Shown: positions 8,578 to 16,666, counted from the first letter of the stretch. The stretch: DNA of 47,265 nucleotides from Lachnospiraceae bacterium (GCA_017430085.1 JAFRNR010000054.1:1-47265), one strand, 5' to 3'. The notes: generated from the sequence alone by a model not told the origin. Numbers and translations are program-made.

Positions 8578-8606
8578 ATGATAGCATGTGCGGGCAGGCT
8601 TGTCAA
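8578..8606 (-). promoter_or_regulatory. promoter of the CDF gene and its riboswitch leader
   Basis: On the minus strand TTGACA (8606-8601), 17-base spacer ending in TGC, TATCAT (8583-8578). The start would be near 8571, giving a leader of about 200 bases before the ATG at 8371. Confidence 0.85.
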
Positions 8607-8753
8607 TAAACCGGGGAGCGCATCTGCTTACCGAAAAGGCTTTCGATCCGCGCGGAAATGTGGTATGATCAAACAGAAAAGAGGCGGGTTGTCGCTATGC
8701 GGACAGAACCGCCCCGGAGACAGAAAAACGAATTATGGGGAGGAGAGACCGCG

Positions 8754-10088
8754 ATGAATATCCTGGTACTGAACGGTTCGCCGGCGGGGACGAACAGCAT
8801 TACCCTGCAGACGGTGAATTATATCGAAAAGTTTTTCCCGGAACAGCATTTTGATGTCCTGCACGTCGGGCAGCGCATCAAAAGCATGGAGAAGGACTTC
8901 GCGCCGTGCGCGCAGGCGCTGGCCGCCGCGGACCTGATCCTGTTCTGCTACCCGGTCTATACTTTCCTGGCGCCGTCGCAGCTGCACCGGTTTATTGAGC
9001 TGATGAAGGAGAAAGGGCCGGATCTCACGGACAAATGGGCGGCGCAGATCACGACGTCCAAGCATTTTTACGACGTGACCGCCCACCGCTTTATAGAAGA
9101 CAACTGCCGCGACCTGGGGCTCGTCTGCCTGCAGGGCCTGTCCGCGGACATGGACGACCTGCTGACCGAAAAAGGCCGAAAGCAGGCGCTGGATTATTTC
9201 CGCTTCCTGTTGTGGCAGACGGAAAAACCGGCCGCCGACGTGCCTGCGAAAGAACCGGACGCCGCCGATGCGCCAGCGAAAGCGCAGGACGGCCGCGTCG
9301 TGATCGTGACCGACGCCGCGCCGGACGACGCGGAACTCCATGCCATGATCGACCGTTTCACGGCCCGGATGCCCCGCCCCGCCGACGTCGTCAACCTCCG
9401 TGAATTCTCCTTCGCCGGCGGCTGCCTCGGCTGCTTCCGCTGCGCCGCGGACGGCACCTGCGTCTACAAGGACGGCTTCGACACCTTCCTGCGCACCCGC
9501 ATCCAGACCGCAGATGCGACCGTCTACGCCTACCGCATCAAAGACCACTCGATGGGCACGCTCTTCAAGACCTATGACGACCGCCAGTTCTGCAACGGCC
9601 ACCGCACCGTGACCATGGGCAAACCCGTCGCCTACCTGGTGGCCGGCGATCTGGCCGCGGAGCCGAACCTGCAGCTGCTGATGGAATCCCGCGCCCAGGT
9701 GGGCGGCAACTTCCTCGCCGGCATCGCGGTCAGCACGGACGCGCCGGAAGCCGTGGACCGCACCGCGGACACGCTGGAATACGCCATCACGCACGGACTG
9801 GAACTCCCGCAGAATTTCTACGGCGTCGGCGGCCTCAAGATCTTCCGCGACCTCATCTACCAGATGCAGGGCCTCATGCGCGAAGACCACCGCTTCTACA
9901 AATCGCACGGCTTCTACGATGATTTTCCGCAGAAAAAGAAAGGCCGCATCGCTGCGATGTACCTGGTCGGCGGCATGATGAAGTCCAAAAAACTCCGCAA
10001 AAAGATGGGCAATAAAATGACGGAAGGCATGATGCTTCCGTACAAAAAGATCATGAAAAAAGCGGAAAAAGAGCGGAACCGCTCCTGA
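8754..10088 (+). CDS. flavodoxin-fold NAD(P)H-dependent oxidoreductase, two tandem domains
   Basis: A 444-residue cytoplasmic protein made of two flavodoxin-like (NADPH-dependent FMN reductase) domains. The first begins MNILVLNGSPAGTNSITLQ, where NGSP binds FMN phosphate. The second starts at about residue 180 after an Ala/Asp/Lys/Pro-rich linker. It carries CLGCFRCAADGTCVYKDGF, which resembles the cysteine cluster of iron-sulfur flavoproteins but lacks the standard spacing for a [4Fe-4S] site. The C-terminus is strongly basic. The start at 8754 is chosen for GGGGAGGAGAG 8-9 bases upstream and because the flavin motif begins there; the frame is open from 8658. It probably reduces quinones or other acceptors. 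A possible extended -10 (TGGTATGAT) lies at 8671-8679. Confidence 0.85.
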   Translation: MNILVLNGSPAGTNSITLQTVNYIEKFFPEQHFDVLHVGQRIKSMEKDFAPCAQALAAADLILFCYPVYTFLAPSQLHRFIELMKEKGPDLTDKWAAQITTSKHFYDVTAHRFIEDNCRDLGLVCLQGLSADMDDLLTEKGRKQALDYFRFLLWQTEKPAADVPAKEPDAADAPAKAQDGRVVIVTDAAPDDAELHAMIDRFTARMPRPADVVNLREFSFAGGCLGCFRCAADGTCVYKDGFDTFLRTRIQTADATVYAYRIKDHSMGTLFKTYDDRQFCNGHRTVTMGKPVAYLVAGDLAAEPNLQLLMESRAQVGGNFLAGIAVSTDAPEAVDRTADTLEYAITHGLELPQNFYGVGGLKIFRDLIYQMQGLMREDHRFYKSHGFYDDFPQKKKGRIAAMYLVGGMMKSKKLRKKMGNKMTEGMMLPYKKIMKKAEKERNRS

Positions 10089-10091
10089 AGA

Positions 10092-10751
10092 TCACACGAA
10101 CCGCGCCACCGCACGCCGCACCAGTTTTTCATTGACGGGCAGGAAGAACCCTGCCACCGGTCCCACCAGCGCGATGCACACGAGCGTCCCGGCCCCGGCC
10201 AAGCCGCCCAGCAGGTACCCCAGCCCGGCGAAGACCGCGTCCACCAGCAGCCGCACGATCCCGAACTTCCGGTGCAGCTTGTCCGAAATCACGACCGCGA
10301 CCAGGTCGTTCGGCCCCGTCCCGGCGTCGGATTTGATCACGACCGTCATCCCGTAGGCCAGGATCACGCAGCCCAGGACCAGCATCACGATGCGCACAGC
10401 CAGCCCCGGCTCCGCCGGCAGCACGAGCCGCAGCAGCCACGTGAAGAAATCAATGATCGGTCCGCCGCACACCATGCAGATCACCGTCCCGATCTTGACA
10501 TATGTCCGGTCAGTGAGCAGCAGGATAAAAATGATCAGCAGCGAGACCGCGATGTGCGTCGTCCCGTGCGTCAGGAACCCCAGCCCGGGCACCGCACCCA
10601 GCTGCCGGAAGATCCCCTGGACCAGCACGTTGAACGGGTCCGACCCCAGATCGGACAGAATGAACAGCGTCACGCCCAGGTGTGCGATCACGAGCCCGAT
10701 CACCAGGATGACGGACCGGACGATCCATTCTTTGATACTTCTCTTTTCCAT
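10092..10751 (-). CDS. YczE/YyaS/YitT-family membrane protein
   Basis: A 219-residue polytopic membrane protein with about five hydrophobic segments. The motifs LGVTLFILSDLGSDPFNVL near the start and DAGTGPNDLVAVV followed by RLLVDAVFAGLGYLLGG are typical of the YczE/YitT group, whose biochemical role is not settled. The ATG at 10751 follows GGAAGGAGGTCCG; an 18-codon upstream extension of the frame lacks family features. It faces the flavoprotein gene tail to tail with only three bases between, and diverges from the Trp T-box operon. Confidence 0.85.
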   Translation of the reverse strand: MEKRSIKEWIVRSVILVIGLVIAHLGVTLFILSDLGSDPFNVLVQGIFRQLGAVPGLGFLTHGTTHIAVSLLIIFILLLTDRTYVKIGTVICMVCGGPIIDFFTWLLRLVLPAEPGLAVRIVMLVLGCVILAYGMTVVIKSDAGTGPNDLVAVVISDKLHRKFGIVRLLVDAVFAGLGYLLGGLAGAGTLVCIALVGPVAGFFLPVNEKLVRRAVARFV

Positions 10752-10795
10752 CGGACCTCCTTCCGCCCGGCCCGGGCCGTCGTCCCATACATATT

Positions 10796-10824
10796 TATTT
10801 AGCAAAGTGTTTACTATCCTGCAA
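10796..10824 (-). promoter_or_regulatory. promoter of the YczE-like gene
   Basis: Minus strand TTGCAG (10824-10819), 17-base spacer, TAAATA (10801-10796). It lies about 45 bases before the start codon at 10751. Confidence 0.6.
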
Positions 10825-10871
10825 GCATTATTTCATTCTTTCCGCTTTGCCCGCGAAGTCCGGAAAAACGG

Positions 10872-10900
10872 TTGACAGGCTCCCCGCCGGGTGATATTTA
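10872..10900 (+). promoter_or_regulatory. promoter of the Trp T-box transcript
   Basis: TTGACA (10872-10877), 17-base spacer, TATTTA (10895-10900). The predicted start near 10908 lies just before the T-box stem I. Confidence 0.75.
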
Positions 10901-10921
10901 TAAACAAACTGAAATAAACCG

Positions 10922-11191
10922 ATGCGAAAGAGTGAGTACCTTTCAGGTGAGCAGGAAGAGCTAGCCGCAGATGGTGGGAGTGCGGTATGCAGCCTTTCAG
11001 GGAATGGACTTTCAAGGGCGAACAGAACGGCGCAGGCCAAGTATGGGAGACGGGGGGAGGCGCCCCGTGATCAAGGGCCGGCATATGTCAGTATGCGCAG
11101 AGTGAGTGCGGGAGACCGCGCTAAGCCGGGTGGCACCGCAGGATCCTTTCCGATCCTGTCCCAGCAGTCAATGGGACAGGATCGTTTTTTT
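10922..11191 (+). promoter_or_regulatory. T-box riboswitch, tryptophan-specific
   Basis: The T-box sequence AAGCCGGGTGGCACCGC is at 11123-11139. Stem I closes with GAAAG (10926-10930) pairing with CTTTC (11009-11013). The internal loop has AGTGAGTA on one side and AATGGA on the other, which places the specifier codon TGG (Trp) at 11005-11007. The terminator is a 13-bp stem (11151-11163 with 11172-11184) plus seven T (11185-11191). Uncharged tRNA-Trp would stabilise the antiterminator and switch on the downstream trpB gene. Specifier and downstream gene agree. Confidence 0.95.
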
Positions 11192-11225
11192 GTCCGTCCC
11201 GCCGTAAAGAAAGGAGAACACGGAA

Positions 11226-12599
11226 ATGAAAGACACGAAGATCCCCTACAAGATCTACCTGGAAGAGAACGAGATGCCGAAGGCGTGGTACAACGTCCGC
11301 GCCGACATGAAGAAAAAACCCGCGCCGCTGCTCAACCCGGGAACGCTGCAGCCGATGCGGGCGGAAGAACTGGCGGGCGTATTCTGCGAAGAACTCGTGC
11401 AGCAGGAACTCAACGACACGGACGCCTTCATCCCGATCCCGCAGGAGATCCGCGATTTTTACCGGATGTACCGGCCGTCGCCGCTGGTCCGGGCCTACTG
11501 CCTGGAGGAAAAACTGCAGACGCCGGCGAAGATCTACTACAAATTCGAAGGCAACAATACCAGCGGGAGCCACAAGCTGAATTCCGCGATTGCGCAGGCG
11601 TATTACGCGAAAAAGCAGGGACTGAAAGGCGTCACGACCGAGACCGGCGCAGGCCAGTGGGGCACGGCGCTGTCCATGGCGTGCGCGTATTTCGGACTGG
11701 ACTGCAAGGTCTTTATGGTCAAAGTTTCATACGAACAGAAGCCGTTCCGGCGCGAAGTGATGCGCACGTACGGCGCGTCGGTCACGCCTTCCCCGTCCCT
11801 GACGACGGAGGTCGGCCGGAAGATCCTCGCGGCGCATCCCGGGACGACCGGAAGCCTGGGCTGCGCGATCTCCGAAGCGGTCGAGGCGGCGGCCGGGACG
11901 CCGGGCTACCGCTATGTGCTGGGCAGCGTCCTGAACCAGGTGCTGCTGCATCAGTCCGTGATCGGGCTGGAGACGAAGGCGGCGCTGGACAAATACGGGA
12001 TCCGGCCCGACCTGATCATCGGCTGCGCGGGCGGCGGCTCGAACCTCGGCGGGCTGATCGCGCCGTTCATGGGCGAAAAACTCCGGGGCGAAGCGGATCC
12101 CCGCATCATCGCTGTGGAACCGGTGTCCTGCCCGAGCTTCACCCGCGGTGTGTACGCCTACGATTTCTGCGACACCGGCATGGTCTGCCCGCTCGCGAAG
12201 ATGTACACGCTCGGCAGCGGTTTCATCCCGGCGCCGAACCACGCGGGCGGCCTCCGCTACCACGGCATGAGCCCGGTCCTCAGCGAACTCTACGACCAGG
12301 GCCTGATGGAAGCCGCTGCCGTCCCGCAGACGGCCGTCTTCGAAGCGGCCGAGCAGTTCGCGCGGGTCGAAGGCATCCTGCCCGCGCCGGAAAGCGCGCA
12401 CGCGATCAAAGTCGCCATCGATGAGGCGCTGCAATGCAAAAAGACCGGCGAGGAGAAGACGATCGTCTTCGGCCTCACCGGCACCGGCTATTTCGATCTG
12501 GTCGCCTATGAAAGATTCCACGACGGGAAGATGGACGATTACGTTCCGACGGACGGGGAGCTGGCGGGATACCGCGCCGCCCTTCCGCAAGTCCCGTAA
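11226..12599 (+). CDS. trpB: tryptophan synthase beta chain, TrpB2 type
   Basis: A 457-residue PLP enzyme that condenses indole with serine to give tryptophan. The length and N-terminal extension (LEENEMPKAWYNVRAD) are those of the TrpB2 branch, which often works without a TrpA partner. The PLP lysine is in GSHKLNSA. ETGAGQWGTA follows, and the phosphate loop is GCAGGGSNLGG. There is no trpA or other trp gene nearby, so it probably salvages indole or works with an unlinked pathway. Expression is controlled by the Trp T-box immediately upstream, with AAAGGAGAACACGGAA before the ATG at 11226. It ends at the bidirectional terminator at 12607-12640. Confidence 0.95.
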   Translation: MKDTKIPYKIYLEENEMPKAWYNVRADMKKKPAPLLNPGTLQPMRAEELAGVFCEELVQQELNDTDAFIPIPQEIRDFYRMYRPSPLVRAYCLEEKLQTPAKIYYKFEGNNTSGSHKLNSAIAQAYYAKKQGLKGVTTETGAGQWGTALSMACAYFGLDCKVFMVKVSYEQKPFRREVMRTYGASVTPSPSLTTEVGRKILAAHPGTTGSLGCAISEAVEAAAGTPGYRYVLGSVLNQVLLHQSVIGLETKAALDKYGIRPDLIIGCAGGGSNLGGLIAPFMGEKLRGEADPRIIAVEPVSCPSFTRGVYAYDFCDTGMVCPLAKMYTLGSGFIPAPNHAGGLRYHGMSPVLSELYDQGLMEAAAVPQTAVFEAAEQFARVEGILPAPESAHAIKVAIDEALQCKKTGEEKTIVFGLTGTGYFDLVAYERFHDGKMDDYVPTDGELAGYRAALPQVP

Positions 12600-12606
12600 A
12601 ACAGAT

Positions 12607-12640
12607 AACGCCCCGGAGGTCCCTGCCTTTCCGGGGCGTT
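12607..12640. terminator. terminator shared by trpB and the convergent acyltransferase gene
   Basis: AACGCCCCGG (12607-12616) pairs with CCGGGGCGTT (12631-12640), loop of 14 bases, followed by TTCCCTT rightward. It lies between two convergent genes and could serve both. Confidence 0.75.
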
Positions 12641-12644
12641 TCCC

Positions 12645-13379
12645 TTATGCGCCGAAAAACCGTTTGACGTACCGCTCGTGCAGCCCCAGACGGTCCATGA
12701 CGATCATCACGTCGCAGCAGTTGAACTCATAGTCGATAAACCCGTTCCGCGACACGCGCGCGCCGATCTTCAGATAAGCCTTGAGCAGGCTCGGGATGCG
12801 CGCTTCCGCGATGGACAGGTCTTTTTTGGTCCCGTATTCGAAGGCGTTCCGGGCCGCCCGGATGTCATATCTGTCACTGACATAGTACTGATTCAGGAAA
12901 GACGTGCAGTTGACGTATTCCCCGGGATCCGTGCCGCGCAGCGAACAGGTGCCGAAGATATACCGCAGGCCCTCGTCCCGCGCGTAGGAGATCAGTGCCT
13001 TCCAGAGCAGGCCGATCACCACGCCCGACCGGTAGCCGCCGTGGACCACCGCCCGGCCCGTCTCAATGATCCCCTCGGGCTCGGCCTGCAGCGCGGAGAT
13101 GTCGAATTCCTCCTCGGACTTGAACGGCCGGCCCTGCAGCGTCTTCTCCGTCGCCACCCGGTAGGTGCCGACGATGCGGCCGGTCTTTTTGTCGATCGCG
13201 AGGATCGAATCGGAAAACGCATCAAAGCCGTCGTCATCCAGGCCGGCGGCATCGGTTTTGTTCTCATCAAAAACCTTGAGCAGGAAGTCGTAGCGGAGGC
13301 GCTGGACTTCCCGCAGTTCGTCCGGGTCGTTATGATCCAGCAGTTTGATCAGGTAATCGGGCGTTTCGATGCGGTCCAT
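12645..13379 (-). CDS. OlsB-like GNAT acyltransferase
   Basis: A 244-residue protein of the OlsB/hemolysin-like GNAT branch, whose best known member transfers a 3-hydroxyacyl group from ACP to ornithine in ornithine lipid synthesis. Visible features are LREVQRLRYDFLLKVFDEN near the start, the strand IVGTYRVATEKT, the acyl-binding ETGRAVVHGGYRSGVVIGLLW segment and the FGTCSL region. No OlsA-like O-acyltransferase lies nearby, so the acceptor is uncertain. The ATG at 13379 is preceded by GCGAGGAGATCCCG, and an extended -10 TGCTATAAT is at 13417-13425 on the minus strand. It appears to be a single-gene unit. Confidence 0.78.
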   Translation of the reverse strand: MDRIETPDYLIKLLDHNDPDELREVQRLRYDFLLKVFDENKTDAAGLDDDGFDAFSDSILAIDKKTGRIVGTYRVATEKTLQGRPFKSEEEFDISALQAEPEGIIETGRAVVHGGYRSGVVIGLLWKALISYARDEGLRYIFGTCSLRGTDPGEYVNCTSFLNQYYVSDRYDIRAARNAFEYGTKKDLSIAEARIPSLLKAYLKIGARVSRNGFIDYEFNCCDVMIVMDRLGLHERYVKRFFGA

Positions 13380-13416
13380 CGGGATCTCCTCGCGGAATTC
13401 ACGGAAAGATGAATGT

Positions 13417-13422
13417 ATTATA
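13417..13422 (-). promoter_or_regulatory. extended -10 promoter of the OlsB-like gene
   Basis: Minus-strand TATAAT at 13422-13417, immediately preceded by TGC (extended -10). No convincing -35 was seen. It lies about 40 bases before the start codon. Confidence 0.55.
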
Positions 13423-13491
13423 GCACATTTGATAACAGCATCGCATCAGTTTTTTTTTGCAAAGACGGAAACAAACAGGAACAGAACAAAG

Positions 13492-13522
13492 AAAAACCGC
13501 GGAACACGCTGATGCCCCGCAG
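13492..13522 (-). terminator. terminator of the TAXI-gltS operon
   Basis: Minus strand CTGCGG (13522-13517) pairs with CCGCGG (13502-13497), followed by TTTTT (13496-13492). It lies 40 bases past the stop of the symporter gene. Confidence 0.65.
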
Positions 13523-13561
13523 TTTTGGGAGACGGCAGGTTTCCGGCCTGTCGGCCGCCTT

Positions 13562-14764
13562 TTACAGGAAGTTCGCGAACGCCGTGATGATCGCCGCATT
13601 AAAGAAGTCGATGAACAGCGAGCCGACCAGCGGAACGATCATGAACGCCACCGGCGCGGGCCCGTACTTGTTCGTGATCGCCTGCATGTTCGCCATGGCG
13701 TTGGGCGTCGCGCCCATGCCGAAGCCGCAGAAACCGGACGAGATCGTAGCCGCGTCGTAGTCCCTGCCCATGATCGTGTACACCACGTACGAGGCGAAGA
13801 AGAACATGACCACGGTCTGCACCAGCAGAATGACGATCATCGGCAGCGCCAGGCTGACGAGCTGCCACAGCTTCAGATTGATCATGGCAAGGCCGAGGAA
13901 CAGGGACAGGCAGATATTGCCGAGCGAGCCCATTTCCTTCATGGGGATCTGCACCTTGCGGGCTTCCTGGATGTTGCGGATGATCGCACCGACGATCATG
14001 GCGCCGATGTACCCGGGCAGCGTGATGAGCTTGCCGAGCAGCGCGGAGACGACGGTCCCGAGACCGACGCCGATGACGATATAGATCGTGGCGTTCATCA
14101 GATCTGGTTCATGGAAGATGCCCGGATCCGCGTCAGTGGTGCCCGAAGCTTCCGCTGCTTTCGCTTCTTCCGGCGTCTTGATCGCCGCGGACCGCAGATT
14201 GTGCTTGCGGATCTTGGACGTCGCGATGGGGCCGCCGATCATGCAGCCGGCGATCAGGCCGTACGTGGCCGCCGCGACCGCGACCGTGGTGGCATTGGCG
14301 ACGCCGAGATCTTCCAGGAACGGGCCGAAGGAACCGGCCGTGCCGTGCCCGCCCACCAGCGGGATCGAGCCCATCGCCAGGCCGAGCCGGCCGTCCAGCC
14401 CGAACAGCCTGGCGCCGAATCCGCCGATCACGTCCTGGATGCAGCAGATCAGGATCGCCAGGATCAGGAACTTGATGACGCCGATGCCGCCCTTCTTCAG
14501 CTCACGGAACGACGCCACATACCCGACGGAGCAGAAAAACGCCGTCATGAACACGCCCTGGAGAGTGGTGTCCAGGTTGAACTCCACGATCCCGAAAGAC
14601 CTCAGGATCACGTGCAGGATCGCGAAGATCAGGCCGCCCACGACCGGGGCGGGAATGCAGTATTTGCTGAGGAAACCTATTTTTTTCACCAGGAAACGGC
14701 CGAAGACCAGCATGACCACCGCCACGGCCAGCGCCTGATACATATCCAGCTCAAGAACGTTCAT
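13562..14764 (-). CDS. gltS: sodium/glutamate symporter, GltS family
   Basis: A 400-residue membrane protein of the ESS/GltS family that imports glutamate with sodium. There are about ten hydrophobic helices in two inverted halves. The reentrant-loop signatures GSIPLVGGHGTAGSFGP (first half) and GFCGFGMGATPNAMANMQ (second half) are both intact. The loop between the halves carries an Ala/Glu/Thr-rich cytosolic stretch. The ATG at 14764 follows AAAGGAGAAAACA. The gene lies 55 bases downstream of a TAXI-type solute-binding lipoprotein gene on the same strand, in the position where a TRAP membrane protein would be expected, which suggests that the two proteins act together. Confidence 0.93.
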   Translation of the reverse strand: MNVLELDMYQALAVAVVMLVFGRFLVKKIGFLSKYCIPAPVVGGLIFAILHVILRSFGIVEFNLDTTLQGVFMTAFFCSVGYVASFRELKKGGIGVIKFLILAILICCIQDVIGGFGARLFGLDGRLGLAMGSIPLVGGHGTAGSFGPFLEDLGVANATTVAVAAATYGLIAGCMIGGPIATSKIRKHNLRSAAIKTPEEAKAAEASGTTDADPGIFHEPDLMNATIYIVIGVGLGTVVSALLGKLITLPGYIGAMIVGAIIRNIQEARKVQIPMKEMGSLGNICLSLFLGLAMINLKLWQLVSLALPMIVILLVQTVVMFFFASYVVYTIMGRDYDAATISSGFCGFGMGATPNAMANMQAITNKYGPAPVAFMIVPLVGSLFIDFFNAAIITAFANFL

Positions 14765-14819
14765 TGTTTTCTCCTTTCATATCTGTGTGTCAGTGTGCTG
14801 TACGGTTCCGTGACGCGGG

Positions 14820-15797
14820 TCATTCGGTCGGAACGGTAATGCCCTTTTCGGCGAAGTATCTGGCAGCGCCCGGATGGTAAGGGGCCGCTGTGACCCCGGC
14901 CGCCGCCCGCAGGTTCAGTTCCGCGCCTTTAGAGTGGACCTTCGTGATGGCCTCCAGGTTTTCATAAATGCCGGAAATGATGTTGTAGACATCCTGCTCC
15001 GATGCATCCTTGCTCGCGACCAGCACGGCGCCGACCGCGACCGTATTGATATCGGACGCAGTGTTGTAAGTTCTCTTGCTGATGGTTGCCTTGCTGTAAT
15101 GCGGGGAGGATGCCAGCAGCTTGTCGATATGCTCGTCATCCAGCCCGATCAGGTAAATGTCCGTGGTAGCCGCCAGGCCCGATACCGCGGACGTCGGCGC
15201 GCCGGCCACGACGAAAGCCGCGTCGATCTTGCCGCTCTGCAAGGCGCTCACGGAATCCCCGAAGCTCTGATACGTCGGGTTGATGTCGCGCTCCGTCAGG
15301 CCGTAGGCGTTCAGGACGTCGATTGCGTTGAAATACACGCCGGACCCCGCCGAACCGATCGAGACGTTTTTCCCTTTCAGGTCGGAAACGGACCGGAGCG
15401 AAGGATCCATGGTGATGATCTGCACCTGCTCCTTGTAAAGCTCGGCAATGACGGTGACCTTGTCCGCTTTTCTGTCAAACAGCCGCGTGCCTTCCGCCGC
15501 ATAGGAGAGGATGTCCGTCTGCGCAAATCCGATCACGGCGCTGCCGTTCTGGATCGCCTGGATGTTCTCCTGGGAACCGCCGGACGTTACGATGTTCAGT
15601 TTCGTAGAAGTCTTTTCCGAGATCTTTCCCGCCAAAACCTGGCCGAAACGGTAATACGTGCCCTGCTCGCCGCCGGTCGTAAAGATCAGGCCGCCTTCCA
15701 CCGGCTCCGGTTTCGTGGGCTCGTTCCCGCCCTGGCAGCCGGCCAGCAGCATGACGCAGGCAATGATCAGCGCTGCGAAAGAAAACAGTTTTTTCAT
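14820..15797 (-). CDS. TAXI-family solute-binding lipoprotein
   Basis: A 325-residue extracytoplasmic binding protein. The lipobox LLAGCQGG gives an acylated cysteine at about residue 21, so it is tethered to the outer face of the membrane. The mature part begins with GGLIFTTGGEQGTYYRFGQ, the hallmark TGG-GTYY binding loop of TAXI (TRAP-associated) proteins, then TSGGSQENIQAIQNG and GFAQTDILSYA. The ATG at 15797 is preceded by CGGAGGAAATGCT. No TRAP membrane subunit gene is nearby; the adjacent downstream gene is gltS. A role in delivering glutamate or a related acid to the symporter is inferred from this pairing. Confidence 0.9.
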   Translation of the reverse strand: MKKLFSFAALIIACVMLLAGCQGGNEPTKPEPVEGGLIFTTGGEQGTYYRFGQVLAGKISEKTSTKLNIVTSGGSQENIQAIQNGSAVIGFAQTDILSYAAEGTRLFDRKADKVTVIAELYKEQVQIITMDPSLRSVSDLKGKNVSIGSAGSGVYFNAIDVLNAYGLTERDINPTYQSFGDSVSALQSGKIDAAFVVAGAPTSAVSGLAATTDIYLIGLDDEHIDKLLASSPHYSKATISKRTYNTASDINTVAVGAVLVASKDASEQDVYNIISGIYENLEAITKVHSKGAELNLRAAAGVTAAPYHPGAARYFAEKGITVPTE

Positions 15798-15931
15798 AGC
15801 ATTTCCTCCGTTCTTTGACTGTTTTACCCGACTCTTTATATTTTATTTATTGTAGATAGTTCTCCGGGGGAATGCACTTTTTTTTGCCGCTAAAAAAGTT
15901 AAAACGCGAAACACCGGGGCGGTTTTTGTCC

Positions 15932-16343
15932 TTATAAAGATGAAACCTCTTCTGTCCTTACATCATCCCACATAAGATATTTCAAGTCCTCCGGGTGATC
16001 TTTCTGACAGATCGGCCCATATTCTTCGGGAACCTCCACCGCCGGATATCCGACACCCCCCGCGGTGAAGTTTGAATTCTCTCTGATACAGCAGCTTTCC
16101 CTCAGAATCATAGAACGATCCGCTGAGAGGCGGATTAGGCCCGTAGGCCCTGTTAAGCCGGAACTCTCCTTCGAACCTTAAGCTGCCGTTCGGATAGTAT
16201 TCTTTGCCGGACAATAGTCCTTTGATCCCGAATTGTCCTTCCTGGTATTTTGCCCCGTTACTGAAGTAGGCCACACCTGTCCCGTACGGTTTGTCTTTGT
16301 ATGTGAAGCCTTCATACAGAAGCCGGTTATCCTCTGATACCAT
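15932..16343 (-). pseudogene. MORN-repeat / YwqK-like protein gene with a frameshift
   Basis: From the ATG at 16343 the product reads MVSEDNRLLYEGFTYKDKPY and continues with MORN-like units (GTGVAYFSNGAKYQEGQF, GKEYYPNGSLRFEGEF, GSFYDSEGKLLYQREF) as in the YwqK family. After LHRGG the frame runs into an unlikely Gly/Arg/Ser-rich tail ending at 15963. Reading one base over across the C6 run at 16056-16061 restores a plausible end, VGYPAVEVPEEYGPICQKD..., that stops at 15932. A single extra base, a sequencing error or slippage would explain this. The ribosome site is weak. The frame is open 48 codons upstream to 16487 but those residues do not resemble the family. It lies downstream of the rpsI terminator. 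Confidence 0.55.
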
Positions 16344-16557
16344 TAAAGACGGTATCCTGACAGACCCGGAAGGAGTGCGCCGGAGGCTTTCTCCTAAAAC
16401 ACCGACAGAATTCTTTGTCGAAAATCTGCCCGTAATACTGTGCTTTTCCGGAGACGACACGGTGAAGCTTTGCGGGCAGCAAATCATCCCGCAATGGTCG
16501 GAAACGGGGACGGTGTATACAAGAGAAATGGGGCCGGAGTAAGAGTGCTGTGAATGA

Positions 16558-16593
16558 AAAAACCGCGTAATCCCTTGGAATTACGCGGTTTTT
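16558..16593. terminator. rpsI terminator (host side of the ICE junction)
   Basis: AAAAACCGCGTAAT (16558-16571) pairs with ATTACGCGGTTTTT (16580-16593), a perfect 14-bp stem with A and T tracts on either side. It sits 20 bases beyond the rpsI stop codon and is probably the native terminator left behind with the 3' fragment. Confidence 0.85.
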
Positions 16594-16612
16594 CGTTGTT
16601 CGCAAGCTCCAA

Positions 16613-16666
16613 TTAACGCTTGCTGAACTGAGGCGCACGACGGGCGCTCTTGAGACCCGGTTGGTT
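16613..16666 (-). pseudogene. rpsI: 3' end of rpsI (ribosomal protein S9) at the ICE attachment site
   Basis: Reading leftward, 17 codons give NQPGLKSARRAPQFSKR and then TAA. GLK-ARRAPQFSKR is the near-invariant C-terminus of ribosomal protein S9. The rest of the gene is absent: upstream codons (e.g. IRIVKS) do not match the RDPRMKERKK stretch expected there. This is therefore a displaced 3' fragment at the left junction of an integrated element. The body of rpsI should lie beyond the right end of the element, fused to an element-supplied copy of this tail. The crossover lies within or just to the right of 16613-16660. Confidence 0.9.

Noticed and set aside
13457-14839. A 460-codon plus-strand open frame over the GltS gene
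   Set aside because: The His/Asp/Arg-rich product lacks any domain, while the minus strand encodes an intact symporter.
16327-16638. A 103-codon minus-strand frame crossing the rpsI fragment and terminator
   Set aside because: It starts in the S9 tail in the wrong frame and runs through a terminator, so it is a chance frame.
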